From positions 248,001 to 312,000 of the forward strand of contig NZ_JAOALK010000056.1 of NCBI RefSeq assembly GCF_025154055.1: a DNA stretch of 64,000 nucleotides, given 5' to 3'. Under the pieces are notes generated by a model. That model made no database searches. It was not told the origin of the DNA and saw nothing but the letters and a program-made list of their open reading frames with translations. Shown in pieces: positions 18,492-28,539 of this stretch. Origin of the DNA: Aquibacillus koreensis (lineage in GTDB: Bacteria > Bacillota > Bacilli > Bacillales > Amphibacillaceae). The stretch's first letter is position 1. Every line of letters begins with the position of its first letter. The position numbers and the translations under genes were made by a program.

Positions 18492-20720
18492 TTAATTAGC
18501 CTCCTTTACTTTCTCTTCTGTCGGATATTGAATTCTAGAATGATATATGCCATTTAGCGTTTCACTAATGGCAAGCTTAATTTTTTCTAATTCCCTAAAA
18601 GTTAAAGAACTATCACTTAATTGCCCATCCATTAATCGATCATTAATAATGGATGTTAAGACTTCTTCAATTTTTTCCTTTGAAGGTTCCTTCAAGGATC
18701 TAACAGCAGCTTCAACAGAATCGCAAATGGATACGATAGCTGCTTCTTTTGTCCGTGGAATAGGACCAGGGTAACGGAATTCTTTTTCATCAACCTCTTT
18801 ATAGGATTCCTTCGCTTTATAATAAAAATACTTTAATAAAGTTGTGCCATGATGCTGTTCTGCAATATCAATAATTTCCTTAGGTATTTTATACTTTTTT
18901 AGCATTTTCGCACCATCATACGGATGGCTAATGATTATTTCTGCACTTTGCTGTGGTTCAAGATAATCATGTGGATTTTTGATCCCCATTTGATTTTCTA
19001 TAAAGTAATGTGGCCTCATTGTCTTTCCTAAGTCATGATAATATGCAGCAACTCTAGCTAGCAAACCATTTGCACCAATCGCTTCACAAGATGCTTCGCT
19101 AAGATTTGCAACCATGACACTATGATGATAAGTTCCCGGTGCCTCTGTTAATATTTTTCTTAACAAAGGATGGGTTGGGCTAGACAATGCCAAAAGCTTT
19201 GCATCTGATAGAATACCAAAACTGGCCTCAAAAACAGGAAGCATCCCCATTGTTAATACGCAAGATAAAAACGCTCCCACAATGCCATATCCGGATAATA
19301 GTAATACGTCATATATCGTATATTTTTCAAAAGATAGAAATAAGAATATTAGCACTGTTAGTATGTTAACAATCGTTATACCACTACCCGCTTTCAAAAT
19401 TGCAGTACGGTCTTTAAGATTAATTAAAAATATAACTCCGGCTAATTGGGTGAAAAGTAAATAGATCCCCGCTTCCATATTTAAGTTTCCTGTAATTTCC
19501 GAGTTGAAAATGATACTTCCCAAAATGGCGTAAATGACTGACATAATGATAGCAATACGATCGTGTAATAAAACTTTAAGAAGCATTGAACCAGTTGCTG
19601 CAGGAACTAGAAAATACAACTGATTTACAGGTGTAGTATAAATACTAACAAATTTCATAATGAGGACCGTCAAAGCACTTATGATTAAAAAAGATGCAAT
19701 CTGTCCGGTATCGACTGATTTAAATTTATTCTGTACACCAAGTTCATATACCATGATGCCACAAAGTAATACAATTAGGATAAACAGTCCGATAACCGGA
19801 TAAATATTTCTATCTTCATTTAACAACCCTACAAGTTCAAGTTCTTCATATATTTCATTTGTAATGGTTTGCCCTTCTCTAACAATTACCTCTCCTGCAC
19901 GAATTAAAACCGGATCAACATTATTTATTGCCTGTTTTTGTGCTTCCATTGTTCTGTCAGCTGCATAAAATGAATTGTCAACGACTGCAAAACTAGCCAG
20001 TGACGACAGAGCATCTTTTGTACTTTCTTTCACGCTGGAATACCTTAATTTCTGTATTACACTGTTTTTCGCTGCTTGTACATCTTCTGTTCGCACTCCT
20101 TCATTCAAAACGTCATACAATGAAGTTGTTAATAGCTCTTTACCTAGTGACTGTTCATGAGCACTTGCTTCAACAAGGTGTGTTAGGTCTTCAGCGGAAA
20201 TAGCTTCTATAATCTCAGGGCTCAATACTTGTTGAAGGTATTGAACCTTTTCTGGTAGTGTCATTGGAATTGATTCCTCTGTAGGTGCTACTTCTTCTGA
20301 CTCTGGTTCATCCACCGTCTCAACCTCAGATTCCTCTTCATCCAGTTGTTCATTTTGCTCCTGTTGTGCGTCTAGTAACTCTCGCTGCTGTATTTCTAAT
20401 TTATTTATTGCCTCAAAGACTTCGTTAATATACCCAATTCTCTCCTGTGTGATCTCTGAAGAAACATTATAACGATCTTCTACTGCTTGTACAGCTTCTC
20501 TTCTCATTCGCTCTGTTTCTTTTACATTTTCAATGGTTATTGGAGAACGAATTGTGTCTTTTGCATTACTAAATCGTTCCATGTCATATGTCTCTGTAGA
20601 AACATTAGATAGAGTCAAACCAAAGTAAATACAACCTAATACAAATATAGATAAACTAATAATCAGCCATTTTTTTTGATATTGTGTAGCATTTAATAAA
20701 CTTTTCCACTTTAACTTCAT
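18492..20720 (-). CDS. pgpH: c-di-AMP phosphodiesterase PgpH (7TM-HD)
   Basis: A 742-residue membrane HD-domain protein (YqfF). One N-terminal transmembrane segment is followed by a large extracellular domain (about 45-290, with an unusually acidic Glu-rich stretch around 115-150). Then come seven membrane segments (about 295-490) and a cytoplasmic HD domain with HHSVMVANL and YHDLGK. Its relatives hydrolyse cyclic di-AMP to pApA and affect osmotic and wall homeostasis. It lies between phoH and ybeY as in B. subtilis. Confidence 0.95.
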   Translation of the reverse strand: MKLKWKSLLNATQYQKKWLIISLSIFVLGCIYFGLTLSNVSTETYDMERFSNAKDTIRSPITIENVKETERMRREAVQAVEDRYNVSSEITQERIGYINEVFEAINKLEIQQRELLDAQQEQNEQLDEEESEVETVDEPESEEVAPTEESIPMTLPEKVQYLQQVLSPEIIEAISAEDLTHLVEASAHEQSLGKELLTTSLYDVLNEGVRTEDVQAAKNSVIQKLRYSSVKESTKDALSSLASFAVVDNSFYAADRTMEAQKQAINNVDPVLIRAGEVIVREGQTITNEIYEELELVGLLNEDRNIYPVIGLFILIVLLCGIMVYELGVQNKFKSVDTGQIASFLIISALTVLIMKFVSIYTTPVNQLYFLVPAATGSMLLKVLLHDRIAIIMSVIYAILGSIIFNSEITGNLNMEAGIYLLFTQLAGVIFLINLKDRTAILKAGSGITIVNILTVLIFLFLSFEKYTIYDVLLLSGYGIVGAFLSCVLTMGMLPVFEASFGILSDAKLLALSSPTHPLLRKILTEAPGTYHHSVMVANLSEASCEAIGANGLLARVAAYYHDLGKTMRPHYFIENQMGIKNPHDYLEPQQSAEIIISHPYDGAKMLKKYKIPKEIIDIAEQHHGTTLLKYFYYKAKESYKEVDEKEFRYPGPIPRTKEAAIVSICDSVEAAVRSLKEPSKEKIEEVLTSIINDRLMDGQLSDSSLTFRELEKIKLAISETLNGIYHSRIQYPTEEKVKEAN

Positions 20721-20758
20721 ACTCTATTCCCCTTTAATAAAGAGCTGTTAATACAGAA

Positions 20759-20786
20759 ATAAGACCCATTTAAATTGGGTCTTAAT
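20759..20786 (-). terminator. Hairpin between phoH and pgpH
   Basis: AAGACCCA pairs with TGGGTCTT around an ATTTAAAT-like loop, 20 bp after phoH. The following tract (ATTTCTGT) is only weakly T-rich, so it may be a partial terminator or a processing site. Confidence 0.4.
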
Positions 20787-20805
20787 ATAAGGTGTGCTCC
20801 ACCCC

Positions 20806-21768
20806 TTATTCTGCTTTATCTTCATATGCATCGATGATCTTTTGAACGAGTGGATGACGCACAACATCAGATTGTTTAAGATAAATAAATGATATTCCTT
20901 TTATAGTAGTCAGTCTAGATTCAACGGCCTTTAAACCCGAGTTAACACCTTTAGGCAAGTCCACTTGTGTAATATCACCGGTTATAACCATTTTAGAACC
21001 AAAGCCTAACCGGGTTAGAAACATTTTCATTTGAGCATGTGTTGTATTTTGTGCTTCATCTAAAATCACGAATGCATCATCTAAGGTCCTACCTCTCATA
21101 TACGCAAGTGGGGCAATCTCTATTGTACCACGTTCAATTAAACGTAGCGTATGCTCCGTTCCTAAAACGTCATGAAGCGCATCATAAAGTGGACGTAAGT
21201 AAGGATCTACTTTTTCCTTTAAATCACCAGGTAAGAAGCCTAAGCTTTCACCTGCTTCTACTGCAGGACGTGTTAGTATGATTTTCTTCACTTGACCTTT
21301 TTTAAGTGCGTTAACAGCCATTACAACTGCTAAATAGGTCTTACCGGTTCCTGCTGGTCCAATACCAAACACCAAATCATCTGCTTTTATTGAATTAACA
21401 TAATTTCTTTGTCCTAACGTCTTTACCCTGATGGATTTTCCTTTTGCATTCTTCGTTATTTCGTCTTCAAAAAGCGTTTCGAATTGACTTATCTTTCCTT
21501 TAAGTGCCAATTCTACGGCATAAACAACGTCTCTTTCCGTAATCGTAAGACCTTTTCTAACGATTTTTAATAAAGCTAATAAAATTTCTTCTATCAAACG
21601 AACATCTTCATCTGTACCAGAAACACGAACTTGTTCGCCCCTAGTAACAATCGTGATGTTAAGTTGCTCTTCCATTTGCTTTAAATTTCTGTCTTCTGTA
21701 CCAAACAAGCTTAACGCTTCACTTGGGTTATCTAATTGTAAGTCAATTGTTTTTAAATCTTCAGGCAT
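20806..21768 (-). CDS. phoH: PhoH family ATPase
   Basis: A protein of about 320 residues with an N-terminal KH-like region (to ~residue 100) and a P-loop ATPase domain: GPAGTGKTYL (Walker A, ~residue 140) and DEAQN (Walker B). The family is linked to RNA metabolism; the molecular job in Bacillus is not settled. ATG 21768 follows AAGGAGATTGATT, and that same ribosome binding site contains the yqfD stop, so the genes are tightly coupled. Confidence 0.92.
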   Translation of the reverse strand: MPEDLKTIDLQLDNPSEALSLFGTEDRNLKQMEEQLNITIVTRGEQVRVSGTDEDVRLIEEILLALLKIVRKGLTITERDVVYAVELALKGKISQFETLFEDEITKNAKGKSIRVKTLGQRNYVNSIKADDLVFGIGPAGTGKTYLAVVMAVNALKKGQVKKIILTRPAVEAGESLGFLPGDLKEKVDPYLRPLYDALHDVLGTEHTLRLIERGTIEIAPLAYMRGRTLDDAFVILDEAQNTTHAQMKMFLTRLGFGSKMVITGDITQVDLPKGVNSGLKAVESRLTTIKGISFIYLKQSDVVRHPLVQKIIDAYEDKAE

Positions 21769-21770
21769 AA

Positions 21771-22991
21771 TCAATCTCCTTGAGATAGTGGTTGTGGTTT
21801 TGCTATGTCTTCTAACACGGTAAAGTATAATGTTAATTTTACTTTACCATTGTCTATAGTTTCGTGCAAAACTTTTTCAAAAGTTATTTCGGCTTCATGT
21901 CCTAATTTTTCTTGTAAATCCTTAGTCGATTGTTTGATTGCTTCTGCTTTTGCTTCATCATTTGTTCTTTCCACATTTACAAATTCTTTCTCTTGAATAT
22001 TGTGTTTCACAAATGAAATAGGCAATTCCCATTTAAGAAAGTGAAAGTTTTTTTGGCTTGATTCCTTATACACTTGATCAAACTCATGGTCAAAGAAACC
22101 CCAAACCGGTAATAAAAAGTCACCAAAACCTAAATAATATTTCTTTTTATTTTCACCAGTTAACACTTCATAATTCGCTTCTAAAGGAATTATGACTTCT
22201 GTTTCATACCAAGTTTTTGCTATTATTTCACCTTCTGCAGCTACTAGTTCTTTTGCAGTTTGTTCTTTACTTTCATCTTCCTCTTCTTCTTTGCTCTTAC
22301 CAAGCTCACCAGAAACTAATAGATCTCCCTTGTGGACAACATCATGCACCTTCACAATAGGTTGTCCTTTTGATACAAACATTTTAACTATTTCGCCTTC
22401 TTTAGTAGCTACTAAGTTTCTAGGACCTTTTTTCTCTTTTTCTTCCACTGTTGTTTTTTCTACACCTTCTAAATGATAGGTTGTCCCTTTTTCACTTACA
22501 CCAACCCAAAGCAATTCCGGAATATCATCTAAAAGCTTTTGTTGGATATCTCCAGGAGAGCCAATATTAAACTTAAAAGCGCCTGGTTTTATTCCATAAC
22601 TCTGTAACTGCGTAGTGATCTTTTTTTCAATATCTAGAGGAACTCCCTTTATTTTCACATCCCACACAACATTAGATAGAAAAAAAACGAAGAGCATGCT
22701 TAAAATCAACCCAATAACAAGAGGCCTTCTAAACATAACCATCTTAGTCAAGAATGGAAGGCCCTTTTTATTTACAAATGATAGCTTATAGATCGTTTTT
22801 CTTCGTAAAGCTCGGATATTTCGAATGTGTGCTAGTTTTACATTACCTGTACACGTTGCATTATCTACCTTTCTTATATTCCATACCGTTATACCATTCC
22901 TTGCACATAAATCAAAAAACAATTCTGGGTGGTGTCCTGTTACTTTTATTGTTACATAACCAGTAAAGAACACACCTTGTGTCTGTTTCAT
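21771..22991 (-). CDS. yqfD: Sporulation protein YqfD
   Basis: A 406-residue sporulation-associated membrane protein. The N-terminal cytoplasmic domain (about 1-90, with GYVTIKVTGHHPELFF) is followed by one transmembrane segment near 92-110 and a long extracytoplasmic part. In B. subtilis yqfCD are mother-cell genes. The biochemical function is unknown. It is 27 bp downstream of yqfC and runs into phoH. Confidence 0.92.
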   Translation of the reverse strand: MKQTQGVFFTGYVTIKVTGHHPELFFDLCARNGITVWNIRKVDNATCTGNVKLAHIRNIRALRRKTIYKLSFVNKKGLPFLTKMVMFRRPLVIGLILSMLFVFFLSNVVWDVKIKGVPLDIEKKITTQLQSYGIKPGAFKFNIGSPGDIQQKLLDDIPELLWVGVSEKGTTYHLEGVEKTTVEEKEKKGPRNLVATKEGEIVKMFVSKGQPIVKVHDVVHKGDLLVSGELGKSKEEEEDESKEQTAKELVAAEGEIIAKTWYETEVIIPLEANYEVLTGENKKKYYLGFGDFLLPVWGFFDHEFDQVYKESSQKNFHFLKWELPISFVKHNIQEKEFVNVERTNDEAKAEAIKQSTKDLQEKLGHEAEITFEKVLHETIDNGKVKLTLYFTVLEDIAKPQPLSQGD

Positions 22992-23018
22992 TTATATTCA
23001 CCTTCCATCCGAGATAAG

Positions 23019-23300
23019 CTATTCTTCAATGAAAACAATTTCTTTTATCGTTCCTTCTAATAAGATCTCTTCTGGTAACATCATTTTTAACACAAAATTT
23101 TTACCAGTAATTTTCAAATAACCATATTCCATATTTAGTCGTAGCTCATTTTCAGAGAATAGTAATAAGCCACGGTGATTCTCTATGTATGCATGCAATT
23201 GTCCAATTGTTGTAATTCTCGGTAGCTCGAGGACCACATCGGATGGCAATTCTAAGTGTTCTGATAGCCAGCTTCCAATGCGTTGTTGCCATTTTTTCAT
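23019..23300 (-). CDS. yqfC: Sporulation protein YqfC (YabP family)
   Basis: A 93-residue YabP/YqfC family protein. It shows the N-terminal amphipathic start and a beta-rich core (LPSDVVLELPRITTIG, then ENHRGLLLFSENELRL), which is the family pattern. It is made in the mother cell during sporulation in relatives; molecular role unknown. It precedes yqfD on the same strand. Confidence 0.92.
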   Translation of the reverse strand: MKKWQQRIGSWLSEHLELPSDVVLELPRITTIGQLHAYIENHRGLLLFSENELRLNMEYGYLKITGKNFVLKMMLPEEILLEGTIKEIVFIEE

Positions 23301-23462
23301 CTAAGATGCCCCCTCTCACATACATATGTATGAAACAATCATTTGTATAAGAACAGAAAAAAGCTTTGACATTCAAAACGATATATTTTTAACATGAACC
23401 TGTTCCGTTCTCTTTATCTATACTTATGCTTTCAGAGCTATCAAAATGTGTGTTAAAAAAGC

Positions 23463-23512
23463 AAAAAGAAAACCCTTTGTCATTGTTAAAATTGACAAAG
23501 GGTTTTCTTTTT
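23463..23512 (-). terminator. Terminator of the YqfB-like gene
   Basis: AGAAAACCCTTTGTCAAT pairs with ATTGACAAAGGGTTTTCT (one mispair next to the loop), and on the minus strand a CTTTTTG tail follows. It abuts the stop codon at 23511. Confidence 0.88.
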
Positions 23513-23990
23513 AATTTCTTCTATTTTGCACAACACTGCGATACGGTTTTACAGCTTTTGGTGGACCGAGTATTTCCGCCATTACCACACTTTCTGCTAA
23601 ACCTCTTTTCGTAAGATTACGCTTTACCGATAACTTGGATTGCTTCTTTGTAGAAGAGACTTCAATTTTATTTTCATTTCTTTGGTTATTAATTGATGAG
23701 ATTCTCTCGATTTTTCCAGAGTTGATATTCGAATCAGCATTCATGTTATTTCTTAATTTATCCAACTGCTCTTGTTTTTGTTCATAATAAGTTTGTACAC
23801 GTGTACTACTTTGTTCTTCCTGTACATCACTTATTGTAGGACTTTCTGTTTGGTTTGGACCAGAAGGAGATGGCGTCGGCCTCGGTTGCGGCCTTTTAGC
23901 TGGTTGATCATTATCGTCCTTCTTGAACATTCCAAACAGCCAACCAAGAGCAACTAGTATTGGAATAATAGCTCCAAATAAATCTTCCAT
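23511..23990 (-). CDS. Membrane-anchored protein of unknown function (YqfB position)
   Basis: A 159-residue protein. Residues 1-20 are hydrophobic (AIIPILVALGWLFGMF) and look like a membrane anchor. A Pro/Ser/Gln-rich, low-complexity middle (about 25-135) follows, and then a compact C-terminus with AEILGPPKAVKPYRS. It occupies the yqfB place between yqfC and floA, but I do not recognise a named domain. The last ~25 residues look the most constrained. It has its own terminator, and about 130 bp separate it from floA. Confidence 0.7.
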   Translation of the reverse strand: MEDLFGAIIPILVALGWLFGMFKKDDNDQPAKRPQPRPTPSPSGPNQTESPTISDVQEEQSSTRVQTYYEQKQEQLDKLRNNMNADSNINSGKIERISSINNQRNENKIEVSSTKKQSKLSVKRNLTKRGLAESVVMAEILGPPKAVKPYRSVVQNRRN

Positions 23991-24120
23991 AAAAACCCTC
24001 CCTTCGAGGATTCAAGTGAATGATGTATCGTGACTCACGCACAAAAAATGTTCTTTCGACACGCATAACGAAAAGACACGGTGGTGTGCTAATGTGTCAT
24101 TTTCGTCAGCAATGTATCAC

Positions 24121-25110
24121 TTATTCTTCATCTTCAGACTCATCTTTATTTATTTTGCCAATCGAATCACGCATATCCGTATCAGCATTAATGTTTTTAT
24201 AATTCATATAATCCATTACACCCATGTTACCAGAACGTAATGCTTCTGCAAGAGCCAATGGAACATCTGCTTCCGCTTCCACAACTTTCGCGCGCATTTC
24301 TTGAACACGAGCAAGCATTTCTTGTTCTTGTGCAACGGCCATCGCACGACGTTCTTCCGCTTTCGCTTGTGCAATATTTTTGTCAGCCTCAGCTTGATCT
24401 GTTTGCAACATCGCACCAATGTTCTTACCGACATCCACGTCAGCAATATCAATCGATAGGATTTCAAAAGCTGTCCCTGCATCAAGACCTCTACTTAATA
24501 CGTTTTTAGAGATAGAATCAGGATTTTCTAATACTAGCTTATGTGTTTTTGCACTACCAATCGTACTTACAACACCTTCACCAACACGAGCAATAACTGT
24601 ATCTTCACCAGCACCACCGACTAATCGATCAATGTTGGCACGAACAGTGATTCTTGCTTTTGCTTTTACTTCAATACCATCCATAGCAATACCGGCAATA
24701 AATGGAGTTTCAATTACTTTTGGATTAACACTCATTTGAACAGCTTCTAGTACATCACGACCAGCAAGGTCAATAGCTGCCGCTCGTTCAAATTTAAGAT
24801 CAATATTCGCACGTTGAGCGGCAATTAATGCGTTTACAACACGGTCAACGTTACCACCCGCTAAGTAGTGACTTTCTAACTGGTTTGTATTTACATCGAT
24901 ACCAGCTTTATGTGCTTTAATTAACGGATTAATGACACGAGCAGGAACTACTCTTCTCAAACGCATACCTACTAATGTGAAAATACTTACACGTACACCA
25001 GCAGCTAATGCACTAATCCATAGCATTACGGGAATAAAAGTGAATAATACCGCAACCGCAATAATAATTACCCCAATTAATATAATTGGTAAAAGGTCTT
25101 GTAAATCCAT
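24121..25110 (-). CDS. floA: Flotillin-like protein FloA
   Basis: A membrane-scaffold protein of about 329 residues (YqfA, UPF0365). The N-terminal hydrophobic hairpin (about 5-45) is followed by an SPFH-like region and an Ala/Glu-rich helical C-terminus ([18 protein letters not shown]). It organises functional membrane microdomains. ATG 25110 follows AGGAGG by 7 nt. Co-transcribed with nfeD, 27 bp apart; both are under the sigma-W promoter upstream. Confidence 0.95.
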   Translation of the reverse strand: MDLQDLLPIILIGVIIIAVAVLFTFIPVMLWISALAAGVRVSIFTLVGMRLRRVVPARVINPLIKAHKAGIDVNTNQLESHYLAGGNVDRVVNALIAAQRANIDLKFERAAAIDLAGRDVLEAVQMSVNPKVIETPFIAGIAMDGIEVKAKARITVRANIDRLVGGAGEDTVIARVGEGVVSTIGSAKTHKLVLENPDSISKNVLSRGLDAGTAFEILSIDIADVDVGKNIGAMLQTDQAEADKNIAQAKAEERRAMAVAQEQEMLARVQEMRAKVVEAEADVPLALAEALRSGNMGVMDYMNYKNINADTDMRDSIGKINKDESEDEE

Positions 25111-25136
25111 GTTTTTTCCTCCTATATAATACATTT

Positions 25137-26465
25137 TTATATTTCACGAACGACGATTCTTGAACCTTCCACCTTTACAATTTTCACTGTAGCGTGGTCA
25201 CCTATGAAACCGCCTTCGGAAACGACATCTAATCGTTCATCATCAAAGACCGCTGTACCAGATGGACGGAGAGGCGTAACTGCTTCTCCTTGTAAACCTA
25301 TTAAATCTAGACGATTTACCGTCGAGACGTAGCCTTTTTCTGTAGTGGTTGCATCACTAAGTATAATATGCTTAAATATACCTCGTTCTAAGCCTAGTCG
25401 TTTAAACAAAATAACTGAAACGATGATGGTTACAACCAATGCAATAGAAATACTTAACGCCATATGACCAATATCGTACGATGACATAAATAATGATCCC
25501 ACTACGGCGGCTATGCCTATAATCCCTAAAATTCCACCTGGTACAAAAAGCTCTGCGATAATTAACCCAATACCTAATACTAACAAAATAATTGCTTCAT
25601 AACCAGCTAATCCTGCAACGATATGACCATAAAAGAAAAGCACAAGTGATAATAGTCCAATAGAACCCGGCACTCCAAATCCTGGAGAATATAACTCTAC
25701 CACCAATCCTATGCTTGCTAGTGATAACAAAATAGGTACAACGATGGGATTTGTTATAAAACGAGCTATTTCTTCTGCCACTGTGGGTTCACTTTCAACG
25801 ACCTTTGCTTTAGAGAGGCCGAGCTCCGTTAGCAGTTCTGTACGATGTTGGACAATCGCTTCTGCATAGCCTACTTCTACAGCTGATGTTGGACTAAGTG
25901 TTAAAAACTCACCCTTAGGAGCACCATATTCTGATAAATCGATATCAGCATCTGCCATGGCTTTTGCATATAATGGGTCTCGACCTTTTGAAGTAGCTGC
26001 ACTCTCCATAGCTGAAATCCATGCAGACTGTGCTTTTTTATCTGCAGCGTTACCATCTGACGTAATAACACCACTTGCTCCCATTCTTGCAGTTGACGTC
26101 ATATAAATGTTATCCGTATTTAATGCAATGTAAGAACCCGCAGATAACGCATCACTAGTAATATACGATGTAGTGGTTATATCTAGATCCTGTAATAATG
26201 TGGCAATATTTCTAGCGGCGTCAACACGCCCACCTGGTGTATCAATTTCAAAAATAATATGATCTGCATTTGCTTCCATCGCTTCATTAGTCGTCCTTTC
26301 GACAAATGCTTCCAAGCCTCGTTCTACTTCCTTTTCAATAGGAATAACGTAGACAATCTTTCCTTCGCCGTTTTCTTGTGCTTGTAATGGCGTTGCATAG
26401 AAAAGTGAGACAAAAGCACTTAAAATGATAAGGACTGTCCAAAGTTTAGATCTAGCGTTTTGCAC
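25137..26465 (-). CDS. nfeD: NfeD family membrane serine protease homolog
   Basis: A 442-residue NfeD1b protein (YqeZ). Residues 1-29 form a signal peptide. A ClpP-class domain (about 35-230) contains [11 protein letters not shown] and the SAGSYIALN serine block. It is followed by four or so membrane segments (about 235-350) and a C-terminal OB-fold NfeD domain. It partners with flotillin FloA. Starts at GTG 26465 after AAGGAGGAG. The first gene of the nfeD-floA pair. Confidence 0.94.
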   Translation of the reverse strand: MQNARSKLWTVLIILSAFVSLFYATPLQAQENGEGKIVYVIPIEKEVERGLEAFVERTTNEAMEANADHIIFEIDTPGGRVDAARNIATLLQDLDITTTSYITSDALSAGSYIALNTDNIYMTSTARMGASGVITSDGNAADKKAQSAWISAMESAATSKGRDPLYAKAMADADIDLSEYGAPKGEFLTLSPTSAVEVGYAEAIVQHRTELLTELGLSKAKVVESEPTVAEEIARFITNPIVVPILLSLASIGLVVELYSPGFGVPGSIGLLSLVLFFYGHIVAGLAGYEAIILLVLGIGLIIAELFVPGGILGIIGIAAVVGSLFMSSYDIGHMALSISIALVVTIIVSVILFKRLGLERGIFKHIILSDATTTEKGYVSTVNRLDLIGLQGEAVTPLRPSGTAVFDDERLDVVSEGGFIGDHATVKIVKVEGSRIVVREI

Positions 26466-26499
26466 TTCCCACTCCTCCTTTCTACCAACATAGTAGTTA

Positions 26500-26526
26500 T
26501 ACGTTTCAAAGAAAACTTAGGTTTCA
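26500..26526 (-). promoter_or_regulatory. Sigma-W-type promoter of nfeD-floA
   Basis: TGAAAC (26526-26521) and CGTA (26503-26500) on the minus strand, 17 nt apart, match the ECF sigma-W consensus. The yqeZ-floA operon of B. subtilis is a known sigma-W target, so cell-envelope stress control is likely. Confidence 0.75.
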
Positions 26527-26591
26527 ATTTTTTATGTACACATCATTATTATTCTATATTTTATCTGAAATTATGAAAAGTCTAATACAAT

Positions 26592-26623
26592 CAAAAATCC
26601 CTTGCCACATTGTGACAAGGGAT
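26592..26623 (-). terminator. Terminator of rpsU-yqeY
   Basis: ATCCCTTG / CAAGGGAT with an inner CAC / GTG pair, followed on the minus strand by TTTTTG. About 35 bp after the yqeY stop. Confidence 0.82.
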
Positions 26624-26658
26624 ATGTTTGTTAGAACAATGAGTAATAGCTTTGGTAA

Positions 26659-27105
26659 TTAGCTTAAGAATTGCTGGACTAGTTGGTTTACTTGCCCACC
26701 ATCTGCTTTGCCTTTTACTTTAGGCATTAAAGCGCTCATCACTTTTCCCATCTCTTTTTTAGAGGTAGCATCTACTTCTTTAATCGTTTCTAACACAATA
26801 GATTTTAGCTCTTCTTCTGAAAGCTGCTCTGGCATATATACTTGTAAAACTTTAATTTCATCGATAAGTTTCTCTACAAGATCATCGCGTCCAGCTTCTT
26901 TAAATTCTTGGAGGGAATCTTTTCGCTGTTTTAACTCTCTAGATAAAACAGTGAGCTCTTCTTCTTCAGTTAATTCGTCCTTTCCAAGCTTAATAGCATC
27001 GTTTTGTAAAGATGCCTTAACCATGCGGATCACACTTAACTTGTCTTTTTCCTTATTTCTCATGGCTTGTTTCATATCTTGGTTCAGACGTTCTACTAAT
27101 GACAT
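26659..27105 (-). CDS. yqeY: GatB/YqeY domain protein
   Basis: A 148-residue, almost all-helical protein consisting of the YqeY domain also found at the end of GatB, which suggests tRNA binding. It begins [20 protein letters not shown] and ends with a [17 protein letters not shown] motif typical of the family. It sits 30 bp after rpsU, the standard pairing in Bacillaceae. Precise role unknown. Confidence 0.95.
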   Translation of the reverse strand: MSLVERLNQDMKQAMRNKEKDKLSVIRMVKASLQNDAIKLGKDELTEEEELTVLSRELKQRKDSLQEFKEAGRDDLVEKLIDEIKVLQVYMPEQLSEEELKSIVLETIKEVDATSKKEMGKVMSALMPKVKGKADGGQVNQLVQQFLS

Positions 27106-27135
27106 AATCTCTTTACACCCTCTTAATCTTAACTC

Positions 27136-27309
27136 TTACTTACGCTTTCTAGCCGCCTCAGACTTCTTCTTACGGCGAACACTAGGTTTTTCATAAAATT
27201 CTTTTTTACGATATTCAGCTAATGTACCAGATTTAGATACACTGCGTTTAAAGCGACGAAGAGCATCTTCAAGAGACTCGTTTTTACGAACGCGAGTAGT
27301 GTTTGACAT
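27136..27309 (-). CDS. rpsU: 30S ribosomal protein S21
   Basis: A very basic 57-residue protein with the S21 signature ([19 protein letters not shown]) and a C-terminus rich in Lys/Arg. The ATG at 27309 follows GGAGGGAGGG. The frame extends 15 codons upstream, but those have no ribosome binding site. Heads the rpsU-yqeY unit. Confidence 0.97.
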   Translation of the reverse strand: MSNTTRVRKNESLEDALRRFKRSVSKSGTLAEYRKKEFYEKPSVRRKKKSEAARKRK

Positions 27310-27545
27310 GCAATTTCCCTCCCTCCGAAGCATACAACAAAATTCTGTGGACATATGTAGTACAACACATGCCTCCCGACAATTATAATATAATGATTTT
27401 TGCTGGTCAACTTTTTTTAGTAAGGAAAATGAATATTTCCTTCAAAAGTCAATCCAGCCGGCATATATACATAAAAAAATTGTTTTATAAAGAAAAGTTA
27501 CATGTTTACGAATCTTGTCCATAGAATGGTATAGAGGTGAAGAAG

Positions 27546-28475
27546 GTGGGAGATCTTGTTTCGTTAACAGCTGTATTTATTATGTTATTTTTTCTTGGAT
27601 TAACTATTTTACGGACAGGCTTATATCAGTTGTCCTATGAAAAGATGACATATTTATTAACTAACTTTACGCAGAACATTTACTTAGCCGTCATAACAGG
27701 AACGATTGCTACGGCAATTTTACAAAGTAGCTCTCTAATTATGGTACTAACTGTAAGCTTTGTAAGTATTGGATTTATTACATTCAGACAGTCAATTGGT
27801 ATTATATTTGGTGCTAATATCGGTACCACAGTAACTGGTGAATTAATGGCCTTTTCTAACATCATTCCTGAAACATCTTTTGTAATTATTGGAGCGATAC
27901 TTCTCTTTATCAATAATCGAGCAATCTTTAGTATAGGAGCAATTTTAGTAGGTCTAGGAACTATTTTCGTTGCACTCGATGGGTTTGAATCACTAGCGCC
28001 ATTAATCACAAATATGCCAATCTTGTCGGAGAGTTTACTACATACGAACAATACACCGTCATTTGGCGTGATCATAGGAACATTAGTAAGTGGTACCATT
28101 CAATCATCAAGTGCTACAATCGGGATAACGATGAGTATTTTAAACGAAGGGTTGATTACATTACCTGTTTCAATAGCTATCGTGTTAGGTGCTAATATCG
28201 GAACGTGTATAACTGCCTTACTAGCAATAATTGGCACCAAAAAAGAAGCCAAACTAGTGGCCATGGGGCACTTTTGGTTTAATATAATTAGTGTTCTGAT
28301 GTTTATTCCTTTCTTGGGTTGGTTATCGGATCTGGCACAGTTATTAGCTAGCGACGTGAAAGAACAACTCGCACACATTTCTTTATTGTTCAATATTTTT
28401 TCCGTTTTAATTTTCTTACCATTTGTAAATTTATTTGAAAAATTCATCTATAAGTTACATAGGAAAGCAGTATAA
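27546..28475 (+). CDS. yqeW: Na/Pi-cotransporter family protein YqeW
   Basis: A PhoU-less NptA-type transporter of about 310 residues with 8 or so membrane segments. Two inverted-repeat halves each carry the diagnostic QSS motif (ILQSSSLIMVL near residue 60 and TIQSSSATIGI near 185) and GANIGT blocks that form the sodium/phosphate site. The start is uncertain: GTG 27546 has GAGGTGA at ideal distance, whereas GTG 27537 lies within that site. Substrate is inferred from the family. It is the only plus-strand gene in this part and converges on deoC. Confidence 0.85.
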   Translation: MGDLVSLTAVFIMLFFLGLTILRTGLYQLSYEKMTYLLTNFTQNIYLAVITGTIATAILQSSSLIMVLTVSFVSIGFITFRQSIGIIFGANIGTTVTGELMAFSNIIPETSFVIIGAILLFINNRAIFSIGAILVGLGTIFVALDGFESLAPLITNMPILSESLLHTNNTPSFGVIIGTLVSGTIQSSSATIGITMSILNEGLITLPVSIAIVLGANIGTCITALLAIIGTKKEAKLVAMGHFWFNIISVLMFIPFLGWLSDLAQLLASDVKEQLAHISLLFNIFSVLIFLPFVNLFEKFIYKLHRKAV

Positions 28476-28494
28476 TTATAATATTGAATAATTG

Positions 28495-28539
28495 AAAAAA
28501 GTAACACCTATCCGTTCGTGGAAGGTGTTACTTTTTTTT
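28495..28539. terminator. Bidirectional terminator between yqeW and deoC
   Basis: AAAAAAGTAACACCT pairs with AGGTGTTACTTTTTT around a 13-nt loop, with A and T runs on both sides. The deoC stop codon lies in its T tract. Confidence 0.9.

Noticed and set aside
26708-27196. 162-codon open frame on the plus strand
   Set aside because: Antisense to yqeY and rpsU; Ser/Phe-rich product typical of the complement of helical, Lys/Glu-rich genes.
27680-28099. 139-codon open frame opposite yqeW
   Set aside because: Mirror of a membrane protein gene; no ribosome binding site and no family resemblance.
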